From Bacteroidota bacterium (GTDB taxonomy: Bacteria > Bacteroidota > Ignavibacteria > Ignavibacteriales > Melioribacteraceae), in the NCBI GenBank assembly GCA_023381535.1, contig JAMCSN010000226.1:310001-374000 (forward strand): a stretch of DNA of 64,000 nt. Direction: 5' to 3'. The stretch's first letter is position 1. Each line of letters begins with the position of its first letter. This document shows, one piece after another, positions 1-8,608 of the stretch. The notes under the pieces were generated by a model. It had not been told where the DNA came from and did not search any database. It saw nothing but the letters and a program-made list of their open reading frames with translations. A program made the translations under genes and the position numbers.

Positions 1-1
1 C

Positions 2-679
2 TGGCTTCCACCGGATTATGACAAAAACAAAAACGAGCGTTACCCGGTTTTTTATATGCACGATGGACAAAATCTTTTTGATCCGCGCACTTCAAGCATG
101 TTTGTTGATTGGCAGATGGACGAAACGGCAGATAGCTTGATTCGACAAGGGAAAATTAGACCGCTTATAATTGTCGGCATTTACAATACTGATGACCGCG
201 GAACCGAATACGCAGACACGCCGCTTGGTCACCTTTACATGAAATTGATCGTGGAAAGAATTAAACCGTTCATTGATTCACAGTACAGAACCTTGCCTGA
301 TAGAGAAAACACTGCGGTTGGCGGATCATCAATGGGCGGACTGATATCCATTATGTGCGCGTGGGAGTATCCAAATGTGTTTTCGAAGGCAGCTTGTTTC
401 TCTCCTGCGTTTAAGATTGCCAATATCGATTACGTTAAAAATGTTTTAGAATGTTCCGGCAAGAAAAAAGACATCACACTTTACATAGATAACGGCGGTG
501 TTGATTTGGATGCAAGATTGTTGCCCGGCGTTGATGACATGGTGAACGCGCTGAAACAAAAAGGGTTTGAAGAAAACAAAGACCTTTTTGTTTTTATCGA
601 TAAAACCGCCACTCACAACGAAACTGCTTGGGCTAAACGTGTTTGGCGTCCGCTCGAAATATTTTTTGGTGTTAAATGA
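2..679 (+). CDS. Esterase_D-family alpha/beta hydrolase (5' end outside window)
   Basis: The reading frame is open from the left edge, so the N-terminus is missing; 225 residues are visible. It reads YPVFYMHDGQNLFDP near the start, the usual first strand and loop of the putative esterase family (PF00756, which includes enterochelin esterases). GGSSMGG carries the probable nucleophile serine in a GxSxG elbow, and a histidine in ATHNETAW near the C-terminus is the likely catalytic base. The substrate cannot be told; relatives cleave acyl or siderophore esters. No signal peptide can be judged because the start is absent. The stop overlaps the ATG of the next gene by four bases, suggesting translational coupling. 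An internal ATG at 56 is not the true start, since the conserved motif begins before it. Confidence 0.88.
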   Translation, partial: WLPPDYDKNKNERYPVFYMHDGQNLFDPRTSSMFVDWQMDETADSLIRQGKIRPLIIVGIYNTDDRGTEYADTPLGHLYMKLIVERIKPFIDSQYRTLPDRENTAVGGSSMGGLISIMCAWEYPNVFSKAACFSPAFKIANIDYVKNVLECSGKKKDITLYIDNGGVDLDARLLPGVDDMVNALKQKGFEENKDLFVFIDKTATHNETAWAKRVWRPLEIFFGVK

Positions 680-1209
680 AAATACTTGTTGGCTCAAAAA
701 ATCCGGTTAAGATAGCTTCCGTTGAAGAAGCATTCTCAAACTATTTTGATGAACTGGAAGTTGTTGGAGTTGAAGTTGATTCCGGCGTTTCAATTCAACC
801 CGTGAACGACGAAACTTTTATTGGCGCACAAAACCGTGCGGCTAAATTGCGTGAGTTGAATGAAAATGAAAAATTGGGTGCAGAATTATTTGTCGGCATC
901 GAAGGGGGAATTGCAAAGCAGTTTGAAAGATGGTTTGCATTCGGATGCATGTGCATAATAAATGAAGATGGAAAAGTCGGTTTCGGAATGTCGCCGCATT
1001 TCGAGCTGCCGAATTCTGTAGTTGAAAAACTTCTTCAAGGAATTGAATTAGGCGATGTGATGGACGAAATCATGAATCAGCAAAACACAAAACAGAAATA
1101 TGGCGCCATCGGTTACTTTACCAATGGTGTGATGAACAGAAAAGAATTATACATCGAAGGACTGAAAGTCGCGATGGTTCCGTTCTTACATAAAAACATG
1201 TTTTTTTAG
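676..1209 (+). CDS. yjjX: Inosine/xanthosine triphosphatase, YjjX/DUF84 family
   Basis: The 177-residue protein begins MKILVGSKNPVKI, the hallmark N-terminus of the YjjX (DUF84) non-canonical nucleotide triphosphatases. These hydrolyse ITP and XTP so that deaminated purines do not enter nucleic acids. The motif FVGIEGGI in the middle matches the family's acidic metal-binding region, and MNQQNTKQKYGAIGYFTNG resembles its conserved C-terminal part. Length is typical (170-180 residues). It overlaps the upstream esterase gene by ATGA and is probably cotranscribed with it. Cytoplasmic, no signal peptide. The family assignment is firm; the exact substrate preference is inferred from relatives. Confidence 0.9.
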   Translation: MKILVGSKNPVKIASVEEAFSNYFDELEVVGVEVDSGVSIQPVNDETFIGAQNRAAKLRELNENEKLGAELFVGIEGGIAKQFERWFAFGCMCIINEDGKVGFGMSPHFELPNSVVEKLLQGIELGDVMDEIMNQQNTKQKYGAIGYFTNGVMNRKELYIEGLKVAMVPFLHKNMFF

Positions 1210-1224
1210 TATCTTGCTCATATC

Positions 1225-1271
1225 CATGCTCTTGATCATGATCAATCAAAAAGAGTAAAAACAAGAGCATG
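1225..1271. repeat. Inverted repeat with internal palindrome between yjjX and phzF-like genes
   Basis: CATGCTCTTG at 1225-1234 is the exact reverse complement of CAAGAGCATG at 1262-1271. A 12-base palindrome TGATCATGATCA lies at 1233-1244. Variants of the unit AAGAGTAAnAACAAGAGC recur just after (1251-1292). It could be a weak terminator, a protein-binding dyad or a copy of a dispersed purine-rich repeat. There is no T-run, so a simple intrinsic terminator is unlikely. Confidence 0.5.
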
Positions 1272-1310
1272 AATAAGAGTAAGAACAAGAGCAGGAAGGA
1301 AGGAATAGTT

Positions 1311-2099
1311 ATGAAATTACCAATCTATCAAGTTGATGCTTTTGCATCAAAAATTTTTAGCGGAAATCCCGCAGCGGTTGTCCCGCTGGAAAAATGGCTG
1401 GACGACGAAACTCTTCAAAATATTGCGGCAGAAAATAATTTATCCGAAACTGCTTTCTTTGTAAAAGAAGGCGAACATTATCACATTAGATGGATGACGC
1501 CGTTGAACGAAGTTCCGTTATGCGGACACGCTACGCTTGCTTCTGCGTTTGTGATTTTCAATTTCATCGATAAGAACTCCAACCAGGTTAAATTCACATC
1601 GAAGAGCGGAGAGTTGGTTGTAGATCGGGAAGGAGAAATGCTTTCATTAAATTTCCCGATCAACAAACCGCACAAGGTTGAGATCAACGATGCAATCAGA
1701 AAATGTTTTGAGAGAGAACCGGTAGAAGTTCTTGAAAACGGTTTTTACAAGTTGATAGTTTTTGATTCGGAAGACTATATAAGAAACGTTAAGCCAAACA
1801 TTGAACTTGTAAAACAAATTTATCCGCATGGCGTTATCATCTCTGCAAAAGGAAATGAAGTTGATTTTGTCTCCCGCATGTTTGCGCCAAACGAAGGAAT
1901 TGATGAAGATCCGGTAACGGGATCTTCGCACACAGTTTTAATTCCATACTGGGCGGAAAAGCTTGGTAAGAAAAATTTTCGTGCTCTGCAAGTCTCAAAA
2001 CGTGGTGGAGAGCTGTTCTGCGAGCAGCTTATGAACCGTGTCAGGATATCTGGCAAAGCCGCACTTTATTCGGTAGGAAACTTATTTTTGAGTTTATAA
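1311..2099 (+). CDS. PhzF-family isomerase/epimerase-like protein
   Basis: 262 residues from the ATG at 1311, which follows a strong GGAAGGAAGG-type ribosome binding site (1293-1304); an in-frame ATG at 1269 would add a lysine/serine-rich tail lying inside a repeat and is not favoured. The protein opens with YQVDAFASKIFSGNPAAV and contains ENNLSETAF, where the glutamate is the catalytic acid/base of PhzF, then PLCGHATLAS and DPVTGSSH, all family signatures. PhzF is a diaminopimelate-epimerase-fold isomerase from phenazine synthesis, but most homologues, like this one with no phz genes nearby, have unknown substrates. Cytoplasmic. Family assignment secure, reaction unknown. Confidence 0.9.
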   Translation: MKLPIYQVDAFASKIFSGNPAAVVPLEKWLDDETLQNIAAENNLSETAFFVKEGEHYHIRWMTPLNEVPLCGHATLASAFVIFNFIDKNSNQVKFTSKSGELVVDREGEMLSLNFPINKPHKVEINDAIRKCFEREPVEVLENGFYKLIVFDSEDYIRNVKPNIELVKQIYPHGVIISAKGNEVDFVSRMFAPNEGIDEDPVTGSSHTVLIPYWAEKLGKKNFRALQVSKRGGELFCEQLMNRVRISGKAALYSVGNLFLSL

Positions 2100-2196
2100 T
2101 TCAGTATTTTATCTGCATATTAGCCGTTGGTTTTAAAGCTTTTAAAAACTTAAAGAGCCATTGTGTGTTCGAAATTCTCTTGGGGGTAATTATTCC

Positions 2197-3162
2197 ATGA
2201 AAATTTTTCGCAGTCTATCTGTATTACTTCTTTGTGCCGGATTGTTTTCTTGCGACGCGCCGCGGTTGAATCCGCTCGATCCGCAAAACCCGGATTATCG
2301 GTTTGCTACTCTTGACGGTGTTGTTAAGACTTTTACCGGACCTCCGCAGCCCATCGCAGGTGTAAATGTTTTTTGGAAACCGCAGAATATTTTATTAACG
2401 ACGGATGCAAACGGATATTTCAAACTTGATAATCTTCCGAAGCAGGACGGAATGCTTTATTTTCAGAAAGACGGATTCAGCAGCGATTCGCAACTGGTCC
2501 AGTGGAACAACCAAAAAACTTTTCATGTTGACATGTTCCTGCACTCAATTCCACGGCTTGACAGTTTGGCTATCTACACAAGCGTTGAAAACCGTTATCC
2601 TGACGTTCAAAAATATAAACTCACTATCCAAGCAGGCATTACCGACACCGAAGGAAATGTTGATTCAGTATTTGTCGTAGCTAACCAATTGAACTTTAAT
2701 AAGCAGTTGAATTACAATCCTTCATCGCGTTCTTACCAAAATGATTTTTCGCTAACAGATTTGGGCTTACAATCGATGGATGAAGGGATCGGGAAAATTT
2801 TCAACATTATCGTAAAAGATAAACAGAAAAGAATTTTTAACATTGGATCATCAACCATAAAAAGAATTATTAAGCAGGAAGTTCTGCCGGAGACTCCGTC
2901 AAATAAACAAACTGTCGGTTCAACTCCAACACTGCGTTGGACAAGATTCCTGCCGGGATTTAATTTCCACTACATGGTTCAAATATACACGGACGAAGTT
3001 TCTCCGGTTCTCGTTTGGCAGAAAGACAATATTTCCAAGGATGATATTCAAGTGATTTCCGGCGCAACTCTTCCTACCGGAGATTATTTCTGGGTAATTT
3101 GGAGTATCGATGATTTTCAGGACAGATGCCGCTCAAAACCGGCATCCTTTGTCGTTCAATAA
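2197..3162 (+). CDS. Lipoprotein with carboxypeptidase-regulatory-like domain
   Basis: 321 residues from the ATG at 2197, chosen because TGGGGGTAA (2181-2189) is a good ribosome binding site and because a clean lipoprotein signal follows: a hydrophobic stretch ending LFSC, with cysteine at about residue 19 as the lipidation site. Residues about 37-105 form a carboxypeptidase-regulatory-like beta sandwich (GVNVFWKPQN...TDANGYFKLDNLPK). The C-terminal part, with TPTLRWTRFLPGFNFHYMVQ, resembles a fibronectin-type or Ig-like module. No enzyme motif is visible. It probably sits on the outer membrane as a structural or adhesive component. It stands just upstream of the sigma-54 activator gene with 44 bases between. 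Confidence 0.75.
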   Translation: MKIFRSLSVLLLCAGLFSCDAPRLNPLDPQNPDYRFATLDGVVKTFTGPPQPIAGVNVFWKPQNILLTTDANGYFKLDNLPKQDGMLYFQKDGFSSDSQLVQWNNQKTFHVDMFLHSIPRLDSLAIYTSVENRYPDVQKYKLTIQAGITDTEGNVDSVFVVANQLNFNKQLNYNPSSRSYQNDFSLTDLGLQSMDEGIGKIFNIIVKDKQKRIFNIGSSTIKRIIKQEVLPETPSNKQTVGSTPTLRWTRFLPGFNFHYMVQIYTDEVSPVLVWQKDNISKDDIQVISGATLPTGDYFWVIWSIDDFQDRCRSKPASFVVQ

Positions 3163-3206
3163 TCGGTTGAGGAACAGAAAGAAAATTTTTTACAGGCATT
3201 TTATAA

Positions 3207-4697
3207 ATGAATAATTTTTTTGCAGACAACATTACTCACATTAAGAATCTTACTAAAGACGAATTCGAATCGCTTTTTGAATTCACCGAGATTTTAAATT
3301 CTGCCACGCGTCAGGAATCATTAGTTGAAGATGCAATCGATATTGTGATCAAAGTAATTAATGCCGAGCGCGGTCTTTTTGTAAAGTATGACGAAGCCAA
3401 TGACAGCTTTTCTATTGTCACGGCACGCAAAATTTCGAATGAAAGTATAACCGACTTGCACGAATTTTCTTCCGGCATCCTTCAAAAAGTAATTAAAGAA
3501 AAGAAGCCGCTTCTTTATCACGACGTAATGAGCGATCCGCATCTTTCACAGTTTGAAAGCGTGCAGATTCAGCGCATCAAATCTGTAATCGGCGTTCCGA
3601 TTGTGCGAGACGGAAAAGTTTGGGGCGTTATTATTGCCGATAGCCAACTTGACCGGCGCGAATTCACTGAAGAAAACCTTCTGTTCCTAGGATTCTTTTC
3701 CAACTTAGTATCGCTGGCTCTCGACCGGATTATAAAATTAGAAGAGCTTGAAAAAGAAAATCAGATTCTTACCAATCGGCTGCAGTCGGTTTTCGAAATA
3801 CCCGATATGATAGGTGAAAGCCCTATTATGCATAACCTCTCGCAACTTCTTTATAAAGTTGCATTGACAGATACAACGGTTTTAATCACCGGTGAAAGTG
3901 GAACCGGAAAAGAAATTGCCGCAAAAGCAATTCACGATTTAAGTAAAAGAAATGATAAACCGTTTCTTGCACAATTCTGCGGATCAATTCCGGATAATCT
4001 TCTTGAGAGCGAATTGTTCGGATACAAAAAAGGCGCGTTCACCGGCGCGAACACCGATAAGCAAGGATTGCTCGAAGCCGCTGACGGCGGAACATTTTTC
4101 TTGGATGAAATCGCTGATATTTCCATTGCTCTTCAAGCAAAACTTTTACGCGTGCTCGAGAACAAAGAAATCATCCGGCTGGGAGATGTGAAGGTAAGAA
4201 AAATTAATGTTCGAATAATCACTGCAACCAACAAAGATTTACAAGCGCTTGTGAAAGAGGGAGCGTTCCGCGAAGATTTGTTTTATCGATTAAATGTTTT
4301 TCCGATCAAAGTTCCCCCTCTAAGGGAAAGAAGAAGCGACATAGCTTTGCTCGCCAGTTTCTTTATTAAGAAAATGGGCAAGAAAGATATGTCTATCGAT
4401 CCGGCGGCTATAAAAAAATTAGAAAGTTATTATTGGCCCGGAAATGTTCGTCAGTTGATAAATATAATTCAGCGCGCGCTAATTCTTTGCGACGGAAACA
4501 AATTACTTGCCGAACATATAATTCTTGAAGAAGCAACCGATATGGAAAACTTTCAAGGTACGCTCCGGGAATTTGAAATGCTTCTTCTCAAGAAACGTCT
4601 TGAAGAACTTAACGGCAACAGAACACTTACCGCAAAATCACTGGATGTATCCGTAAGATGGATTCAATTGAAACTGAAGGAGCTTGGCGAACAATAA
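3207..4697 (+). CDS. GAF-domain sigma-54-dependent transcriptional activator
   Basis: 496 residues. Residues 20-175 form a GAF sensory domain, 180-200 a helical linker, and 200-430 an AAA+ activator domain with Walker A GESGTGKE (229-236), the sigma-54-contacting GAFTGA loop (276-281) and Walker B TFFLDE (296-301). A Fis-type helix-turn-helix occupies about 466-492 (GNRTLTAKSLDVSVRW). There is no receiver domain, so control is probably by ligand binding to GAF or by the Ser/Thr kinase encoded next door, with which the gene is closely linked (ATG one base after this stop). By family, it hydrolyses ATP to open sigma-54 promoters. A promoter-like site at 6282 downstream of the kinase is a candidate target. 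Confidence 0.92.
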   Translation: MNNFFADNITHIKNLTKDEFESLFEFTEILNSATRQESLVEDAIDIVIKVINAERGLFVKYDEANDSFSIVTARKISNESITDLHEFSSGILQKVIKEKKPLLYHDVMSDPHLSQFESVQIQRIKSVIGVPIVRDGKVWGVIIADSQLDRREFTEENLLFLGFFSNLVSLALDRIIKLEELEKENQILTNRLQSVFEIPDMIGESPIMHNLSQLLYKVALTDTTVLITGESGTGKEIAAKAIHDLSKRNDKPFLAQFCGSIPDNLLESELFGYKKGAFTGANTDKQGLLEAADGGTFFLDEIADISIALQAKLLRVLENKEIIRLGDVKVRKINVRIITATNKDLQALVKEGAFREDLFYRLNVFPIKVPPLRERRSDIALLASFFIKKMGKKDMSIDPAAIKKLESYYWPGNVRQLINIIQRALILCDGNKLLAEHIILEEATDMENFQGTLREFEMLLLKKRLEELNGNRTLTAKSLDVSVRWIQLKLKELGEQ

Positions 4698-4698
4698 A

Positions 4699-6276
4699 AT
4701 GACGTCGCTTACTTCCGAAATATTGTTCGAGAAATTTCAGATAATTGAAGTGCTCAAGAAAGATGAGCATGCCGCGGTCTTTCTTGCAAATCATATTTAT
4801 CTCAGCAAGAAAATTATTCTTAAAGTTTTGAACACGCAAAAAATCCCCGACCCATCGGTTGTGGAGCGTTTCAAACGGGAGGCAAAAATTCTTGCCAGGC
4901 TCGATCATCCAAATATTATCAAAGTATTGGATTTTGGAACGAGTAAAGAGTATTTCTACATTTCGTTCGAATACATTGAAGGCGAGTCGCTGCGTAACGC
5001 GTTCAAGACCAAGAATTTAACGCTTGAACAAAAAGAACATTTGATGATTCAGCTTTTGCGGGGACTGGGTTACGCGCACGCAAATCAAATTATCCATCGT
5101 GATATAAAGCCGGAAAATGTTTTCATAGATAAAAACTTAAATGCAAAGCTCGGCGATTTTGGTCTTGCGTTATCTGCCGAAGACAATTTTGTAACAAATC
5201 CGTATTCAATTGTTGGAACGCCCAGCTACATGTCGCCCGAACAGGTGAGAGGCGCAAAACTCACGGCTCAAAGCGATCTCTTTTCTGCCGGCGTAGTTTT
5301 GTTTGAATTGTTTTCAGGAAAGAATCCGTTTCTGAAAGACAACGTAAGCATGACGCTGAATGAAATAATCGGCATTAACGAATCGTCCCTTGAAGGAAAG
5401 CTGAACGAAATTCCGGAAAAATATAGAAACGTACTTTTGAAATTGCTGAAGAAAAATGTTAATCAGCGTTATCAGACCGTTGATGAAGTTTTCAAAGATT
5501 TAAATATTCAGCCGGATCAGGCAACTTTGATTCTGAACAATGTTCATAAGGATTCCGGAAGAACAAAGCTTGTGGCTCTGGTTTTTGCTGCTGTCGTGTT
5601 GATCATAGCCGGAATTGTTTTTATCCCCCGTTATGAAAAGAACCTAAGCAACTCGTTACAGGAAAAACCACAGCAGGTATCAAATCAGGGTAACGAGACT
5701 AATCAATCTAAATCTATTGCTGTTGAACCGGGTCTTAAAAAAGATCAAGTCGATTTAACAAAAACCGACAAACCTTTGGTAGGAAACGAAACTGCCCAGC
5801 AGCAAAATCAAAATACAGCAGTTCAGCCGCCTGTAAAATCCATTGGATATGGTGCATTGTTGATTGATAGTCAACCGTGGTCTCAGATTTCCATCGACGG
5901 TCAAGATTTTGGAACAACGCCCACGACCAGTCCCATCAGACTATTAGAAGGAGAGCACACTGTTAAGCTGGTTGCGCAGAATTATCCTCCGCAATTTGAA
6001 ACTGTATTGATTAAAGCCGACAAACCTACTAAGCTTAATTTTTCCTTCGATTCCAAAATGGGCTTCATAAGATGTTCGGTTTTGCCTTGGGGCGATGTTT
6101 ATATAAATGGCGAATTAAAAGCCGAGGTATATGCGCCGAAATTGATAAGAGTTTTACCTCATCCGGATTGGGTGCACATGATAATCCGGAATCCGGGATT
6201 TAAGGATATCGATACAACCTTTAGAGTATTAAAGGGGGATACGGTGAATTTAAAATTCGACTTTTTGAAAAAATAA
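4699..6276 (+). CDS. Membrane-anchored Ser/Thr protein kinase with PEGA domain
   Basis: 525 residues from ATG 4699; an in-frame TTG at 4684 is too close to the AAGGAG at 4677-4682 to be used easily. The Hanks-type kinase domain (about 10-270) has the VAIK-type lysine (K42), alpha-C glutamate (E61), HRDIKPEN (133-140), DFG (153-155) and GTPSYMSPE (173-181). The glycine-rich loop is replaced by KKDEHAAV, with no glycine at all. A single membrane helix lies at about 290-310, then a proline/glutamine-rich linker and a PEGA domain (about 385-455), probably extracytoplasmic and binding a surface component. Linked to the GAF sigma-54 activator upstream. Most residues for catalysis are present, so it may still be active despite the odd loop. 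Confidence 0.9.
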   Translation: MTSLTSEILFEKFQIIEVLKKDEHAAVFLANHIYLSKKIILKVLNTQKIPDPSVVERFKREAKILARLDHPNIIKVLDFGTSKEYFYISFEYIEGESLRNAFKTKNLTLEQKEHLMIQLLRGLGYAHANQIIHRDIKPENVFIDKNLNAKLGDFGLALSAEDNFVTNPYSIVGTPSYMSPEQVRGAKLTAQSDLFSAGVVLFELFSGKNPFLKDNVSMTLNEIIGINESSLEGKLNEIPEKYRNVLLKLLKKNVNQRYQTVDEVFKDLNIQPDQATLILNNVHKDSGRTKLVALVFAAVVLIIAGIVFIPRYEKNLSNSLQEKPQQVSNQGNETNQSKSIAVEPGLKKDQVDLTKTDKPLVGNETAQQQNQNTAVQPPVKSIGYGALLIDSQPWSQISIDGQDFGTTPTTSPIRLLEGEHTVKLVAQNYPPQFETVLIKADKPTKLNFSFDSKMGFIRCSVLPWGDVYINGELKAEVYAPKLIRVLPHPDWVHMIIRNPGFKDIDTTFRVLKGDTVNLKFDFLKK

Positions 6277-6281
6277 TTGAT

Positions 6282-6296
6282 TGGTATGGAAGTTGA
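6282..6296 (+). promoter_or_regulatory. Weak sigma-54 (-24/-12) promoter candidate
   Basis: TGGTAT, five bases, then TTGA: compared with the consensus TGGCAC-N5-TTGC the GG and TG pairs are in register, but three other positions differ. It lies in the 47-base gap before the kelch gene, giving a leader of about 16 bases, and just downstream of a sigma-54 activator and kinase gene. This is a motif match by eye only. Confidence 0.3.
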
Positions 6297-6323
6297 GTTA
6301 AATAATTAAAAAACAGTTTAGAA

Positions 6324-7607
6324 ATGAAAAAATTAATCTTTGTATTACTTGTTATTTTTTGTGCTGTCCCCCTGAACGCGCAATTTAAATGGAAGATTGT
6401 CGGTAGAATGTTGTATCCCGTTTCCGGCGGTCAACTTGCTTTCGATCTTCAATCGCCCAGCAATAAAATTTATATACTAGGTGGTTATTCTGATTCGCTT
6501 CAAAGAGCGGTTAATTGGATTCAGGAATATGACGTTGTTCAAAACACCTGGCGAATCGTCGATAGCATGAAACAAAAACGCCAGCAGTTTGTTGCAGATA
6601 TTTGGAATTCGAAAATTGTGTACTTTGGAGGAACTGCAGATACATCTACAAACAAAAACACCATTGAGGGTTGGGATTTCAAAACTTCACCTTCAGTTCC
6701 ATCCGTGCTTGATGTTCAAAACAATTTCGGCAGATCGTATTCCACGGGTCAAGTAGTTGGTGATAATTTATATATCATTGGCGGTGATCCTTCAACCGTT
6801 GGAGCAACGCTTCCATACATTGTTGAATATAATTTAGCATCGAAACAAACTGTATTTACGTATAATTCTCTTTCACCGGATCCACCTCGTCAGCATATGA
6901 CATTTATTGTAGGTGATAATATTTATATCTTTGGCGGAGTTACAAATGGGGTAATGAATTCCGTTCAGAAATTTAACATATCGACTCAACATCTTACTAC
7001 ACTACCAAACAAACTTTCGCAGGCAAGAGCAGGCGGAGCGGCGGTTTATAATCCGATCAGTCAAAAAGGATTTGTAATCGGCGGTTACAAAGAACCATAT
7101 ACTCCTTTAGCATCTGTTGAGCAAGTGGTCGTTAATCAAGATGGCTCTATTAGCCTTTCTGACGGACCGAGTCTTAACAAAGCAAGAACAAATCTTATGG
7201 CGGTTAATTACAAAGGAACTGTAGCAGTGTTTGGTGGAAAAGATGCAAACAAAAAGGTTGTTCCAGATGTTGAGATATTAGTGGATACAACCGTAGCCAC
7301 AGACGTTAATCATAATAATACCTTACCCACGGAAGATGAATTGTACCAAAACTATCCGAATCCTTTTAATCCAAGCACAACAATCACTTTTCAATTAGCA
7401 AAAACCGCTTCTGTCTCGCTGGATATTTATTCTGTGATAGGTCAACATATTGTAACGCTGTCGTCCGGAGAGTTTTCCGCCGGAACATATTCCATTCACT
7501 GGAACGGTGAAGACAAATTTAACAATCTCGTTCCGAGCGGAATTTATTTTTTGCAGCTGAGAGCAGGAAATTTTATTCAAACAAGAAAAATGGTTCTTCT
7601 CAAATAA
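6324..7607 (+). CDS. Secreted kelch-repeat protein with type IX sorting domain
   Basis: 427 residues. A Sec signal peptide (about 1-20, ending LNA-QF) is followed by kelch-type beta-propeller repeats, seen as recurring IYILGGY, IYIFGGV, GFVIGGY and VAVFGGK strand motifs. After a short linker, residues about 340-427 form the type IX secretion C-terminal sorting domain (YPNPFNPSTTI, then IYSVIGQ, and a final KMVLLK). The family knowledge is that such proteins cross the outer membrane through the PorU/gliding-type IX system and end up on the surface or outside. The propeller suggests binding rather than catalysis. The stop overlaps the next ATG by one base, so the two are coexpressed, perhaps with the upstream kinase. 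Confidence 0.87.
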   Translation: MKKLIFVLLVIFCAVPLNAQFKWKIVGRMLYPVSGGQLAFDLQSPSNKIYILGGYSDSLQRAVNWIQEYDVVQNTWRIVDSMKQKRQQFVADIWNSKIVYFGGTADTSTNKNTIEGWDFKTSPSVPSVLDVQNNFGRSYSTGQVVGDNLYIIGGDPSTVGATLPYIVEYNLASKQTVFTYNSLSPDPPRQHMTFIVGDNIYIFGGVTNGVMNSVQKFNISTQHLTTLPNKLSQARAGGAAVYNPISQKGFVIGGYKEPYTPLASVEQVVVNQDGSISLSDGPSLNKARTNLMAVNYKGTVAVFGGKDANKKVVPDVEILVDTTVATDVNHNNTLPTEDELYQNYPNPFNPSTTITFQLAKTASVSLDIYSVIGQHIVTLSSGEFSAGTYSIHWNGEDKFNNLVPSGIYFLQLRAGNFIQTRKMVLLK

Positions 7608-8422
7608 TGAAAAAAATTCTCTTTGCAATATTTCTGTTGACCGGTTTATCGTGCTCGTTTGCTCAAGAAACGTCATTCGATAAGGTCAAAAAGTTGTTCG
7701 AAGCTTTTGATTATAACAACGTAATAAAGTCGTCCGAAGAATTGCTGCAGAAAGGAAACCTTAGCGATTCCTTAACTATTGAGGTCCACTTGATGCGGGC
7801 GATTGCATTTTATTCTAACGGAGACGCGCTTTCCACTCGTAAGAGTTTCGAAAACATTTTAAAGATAAAAAAGAACTTCACGCCAGACCCGTCGAGAATT
7901 CCGCCGAAGCTGATCCAAATATTTGGCGAAGTAAAAACCGAATACATGAGAAATAATCCCGACATTGAGACGCAGCTGGATACCACGCATGCGAAACAAG
8001 AAATCAAGCAAGAAGACTTTGGCGCAATGAGAAGTGCAACTATAACAAATCTCCTTTTACCCGGTGCTGGTCAATTTCAAATCGGGAATACGAACAAAGG
8101 ATGGATTATGTCGTCTGCTTCAGCTTTGAATCTTGGAGCGATGATTTATTTTATAATTGATACCAAGAAAAAGGAAAATGATTATTTGAATGAGTCGGAT
8201 AGAACATTGATGGCGCAGAAGTATGATGATTACAATAAAACTTACAAGGTTAGAAATATTTTGATTGCCACTTACGCTGCGATTTGGATTTACAGCCAGA
8301 TCGATCTACTGTTTTCAGATGATCAAAACGGCGCTGCAAACGAATCACAAAAACTGTCGTTAACACTTGAAAACTATTCAGCTATCAGTACAATAAACTT
8401 TGGTTTTAGGTTTAAGTTCTAA
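7607..8422 (+). CDS. DUF5683-like membrane protein with N-terminal helical repeats
   Basis: 271 residues starting at the ATG that overlaps the previous stop (TAATG). There is a signal peptide (about 1-19). Residues 20-125 look like a short TPR-like helical segment (one repeat-sized unit, DYNNVIKSSEELLQKG). Then comes LLPGAGQFQIGNTNKGWIM, typical of DUF5683/P13-like small membrane proteins, with two hydrophobic helices about 150-165 and 215-235. The last residues (FGFRFKF) end in aromatic-rich beta pattern, as in outer-membrane proteins. Function unknown. Its tight link to a type IX cargo suggests an envelope role. Confidence 0.7.
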   Translation: MKKILFAIFLLTGLSCSFAQETSFDKVKKLFEAFDYNNVIKSSEELLQKGNLSDSLTIEVHLMRAIAFYSNGDALSTRKSFENILKIKKNFTPDPSRIPPKLIQIFGEVKTEYMRNNPDIETQLDTTHAKQEIKQEDFGAMRSATITNLLLPGAGQFQIGNTNKGWIMSSASALNLGAMIYFIIDTKKKENDYLNESDRTLMAQKYDDYNKTYKVRNILIATYAAIWIYSQIDLLFSDDQNGAANESQKLSLTLENYSAISTINFGFRFKF

Positions 8423-8423
8423 T

Positions 8424-8487
8424 TAGATAGATGGAATAAAATTCGTTTGCCGCGAAAAAAATTCGTGGCGCAGAATCGTTCTATCTA
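8424..8487. repeat. Compound hairpin downstream of DUF5683-like gene
   Basis: TAGATAGA (8424-8431) pairs with TCTATCTA (8480-8487). Inside, GCCGCGAA (8449-8456) pairs with TTCGTGGC (8462-8469), allowing one G-T pair. This would fold into a long interrupted stem in RNA or as a cruciform. It has no T-run, so it is not a classical terminator; it may stabilise the 3' end of the upstream message or be a small palindromic repeat. Confidence 0.5.
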
Positions 8488-8582
8488 TACTTCATAGAAT
8501 AGAGCTTTCCATGACGCTTAGAAAACAAGCGAAATTTAGACCTTCTCAATGATGACCGCACGCTTGTGAGAAAAATTTCCCT

Positions 8583-8597
8583 TGGCACCATAGTTGA
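8583..8597 (+). promoter_or_regulatory. Strong sigma-54 (-24/-12) promoter candidate
   Basis: TGGCAC (8583-8588), five bases, then TTGA (8594-8597). This matches TGGCAC-N5-TTGC at nine of ten fixed positions with exact spacing. The dyad CGCTT-N7-AAGCG (8515-8531) lies about 80-95 bases before the predicted start, the usual place for an activator site; a second dyad TTCTCA-N18-TGAGAA is at 8543-8572. Transcription would start near 8609. Confidence 0.6.
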
Positions 8598-8608
8598 GTA
8601 ATAAGAGC

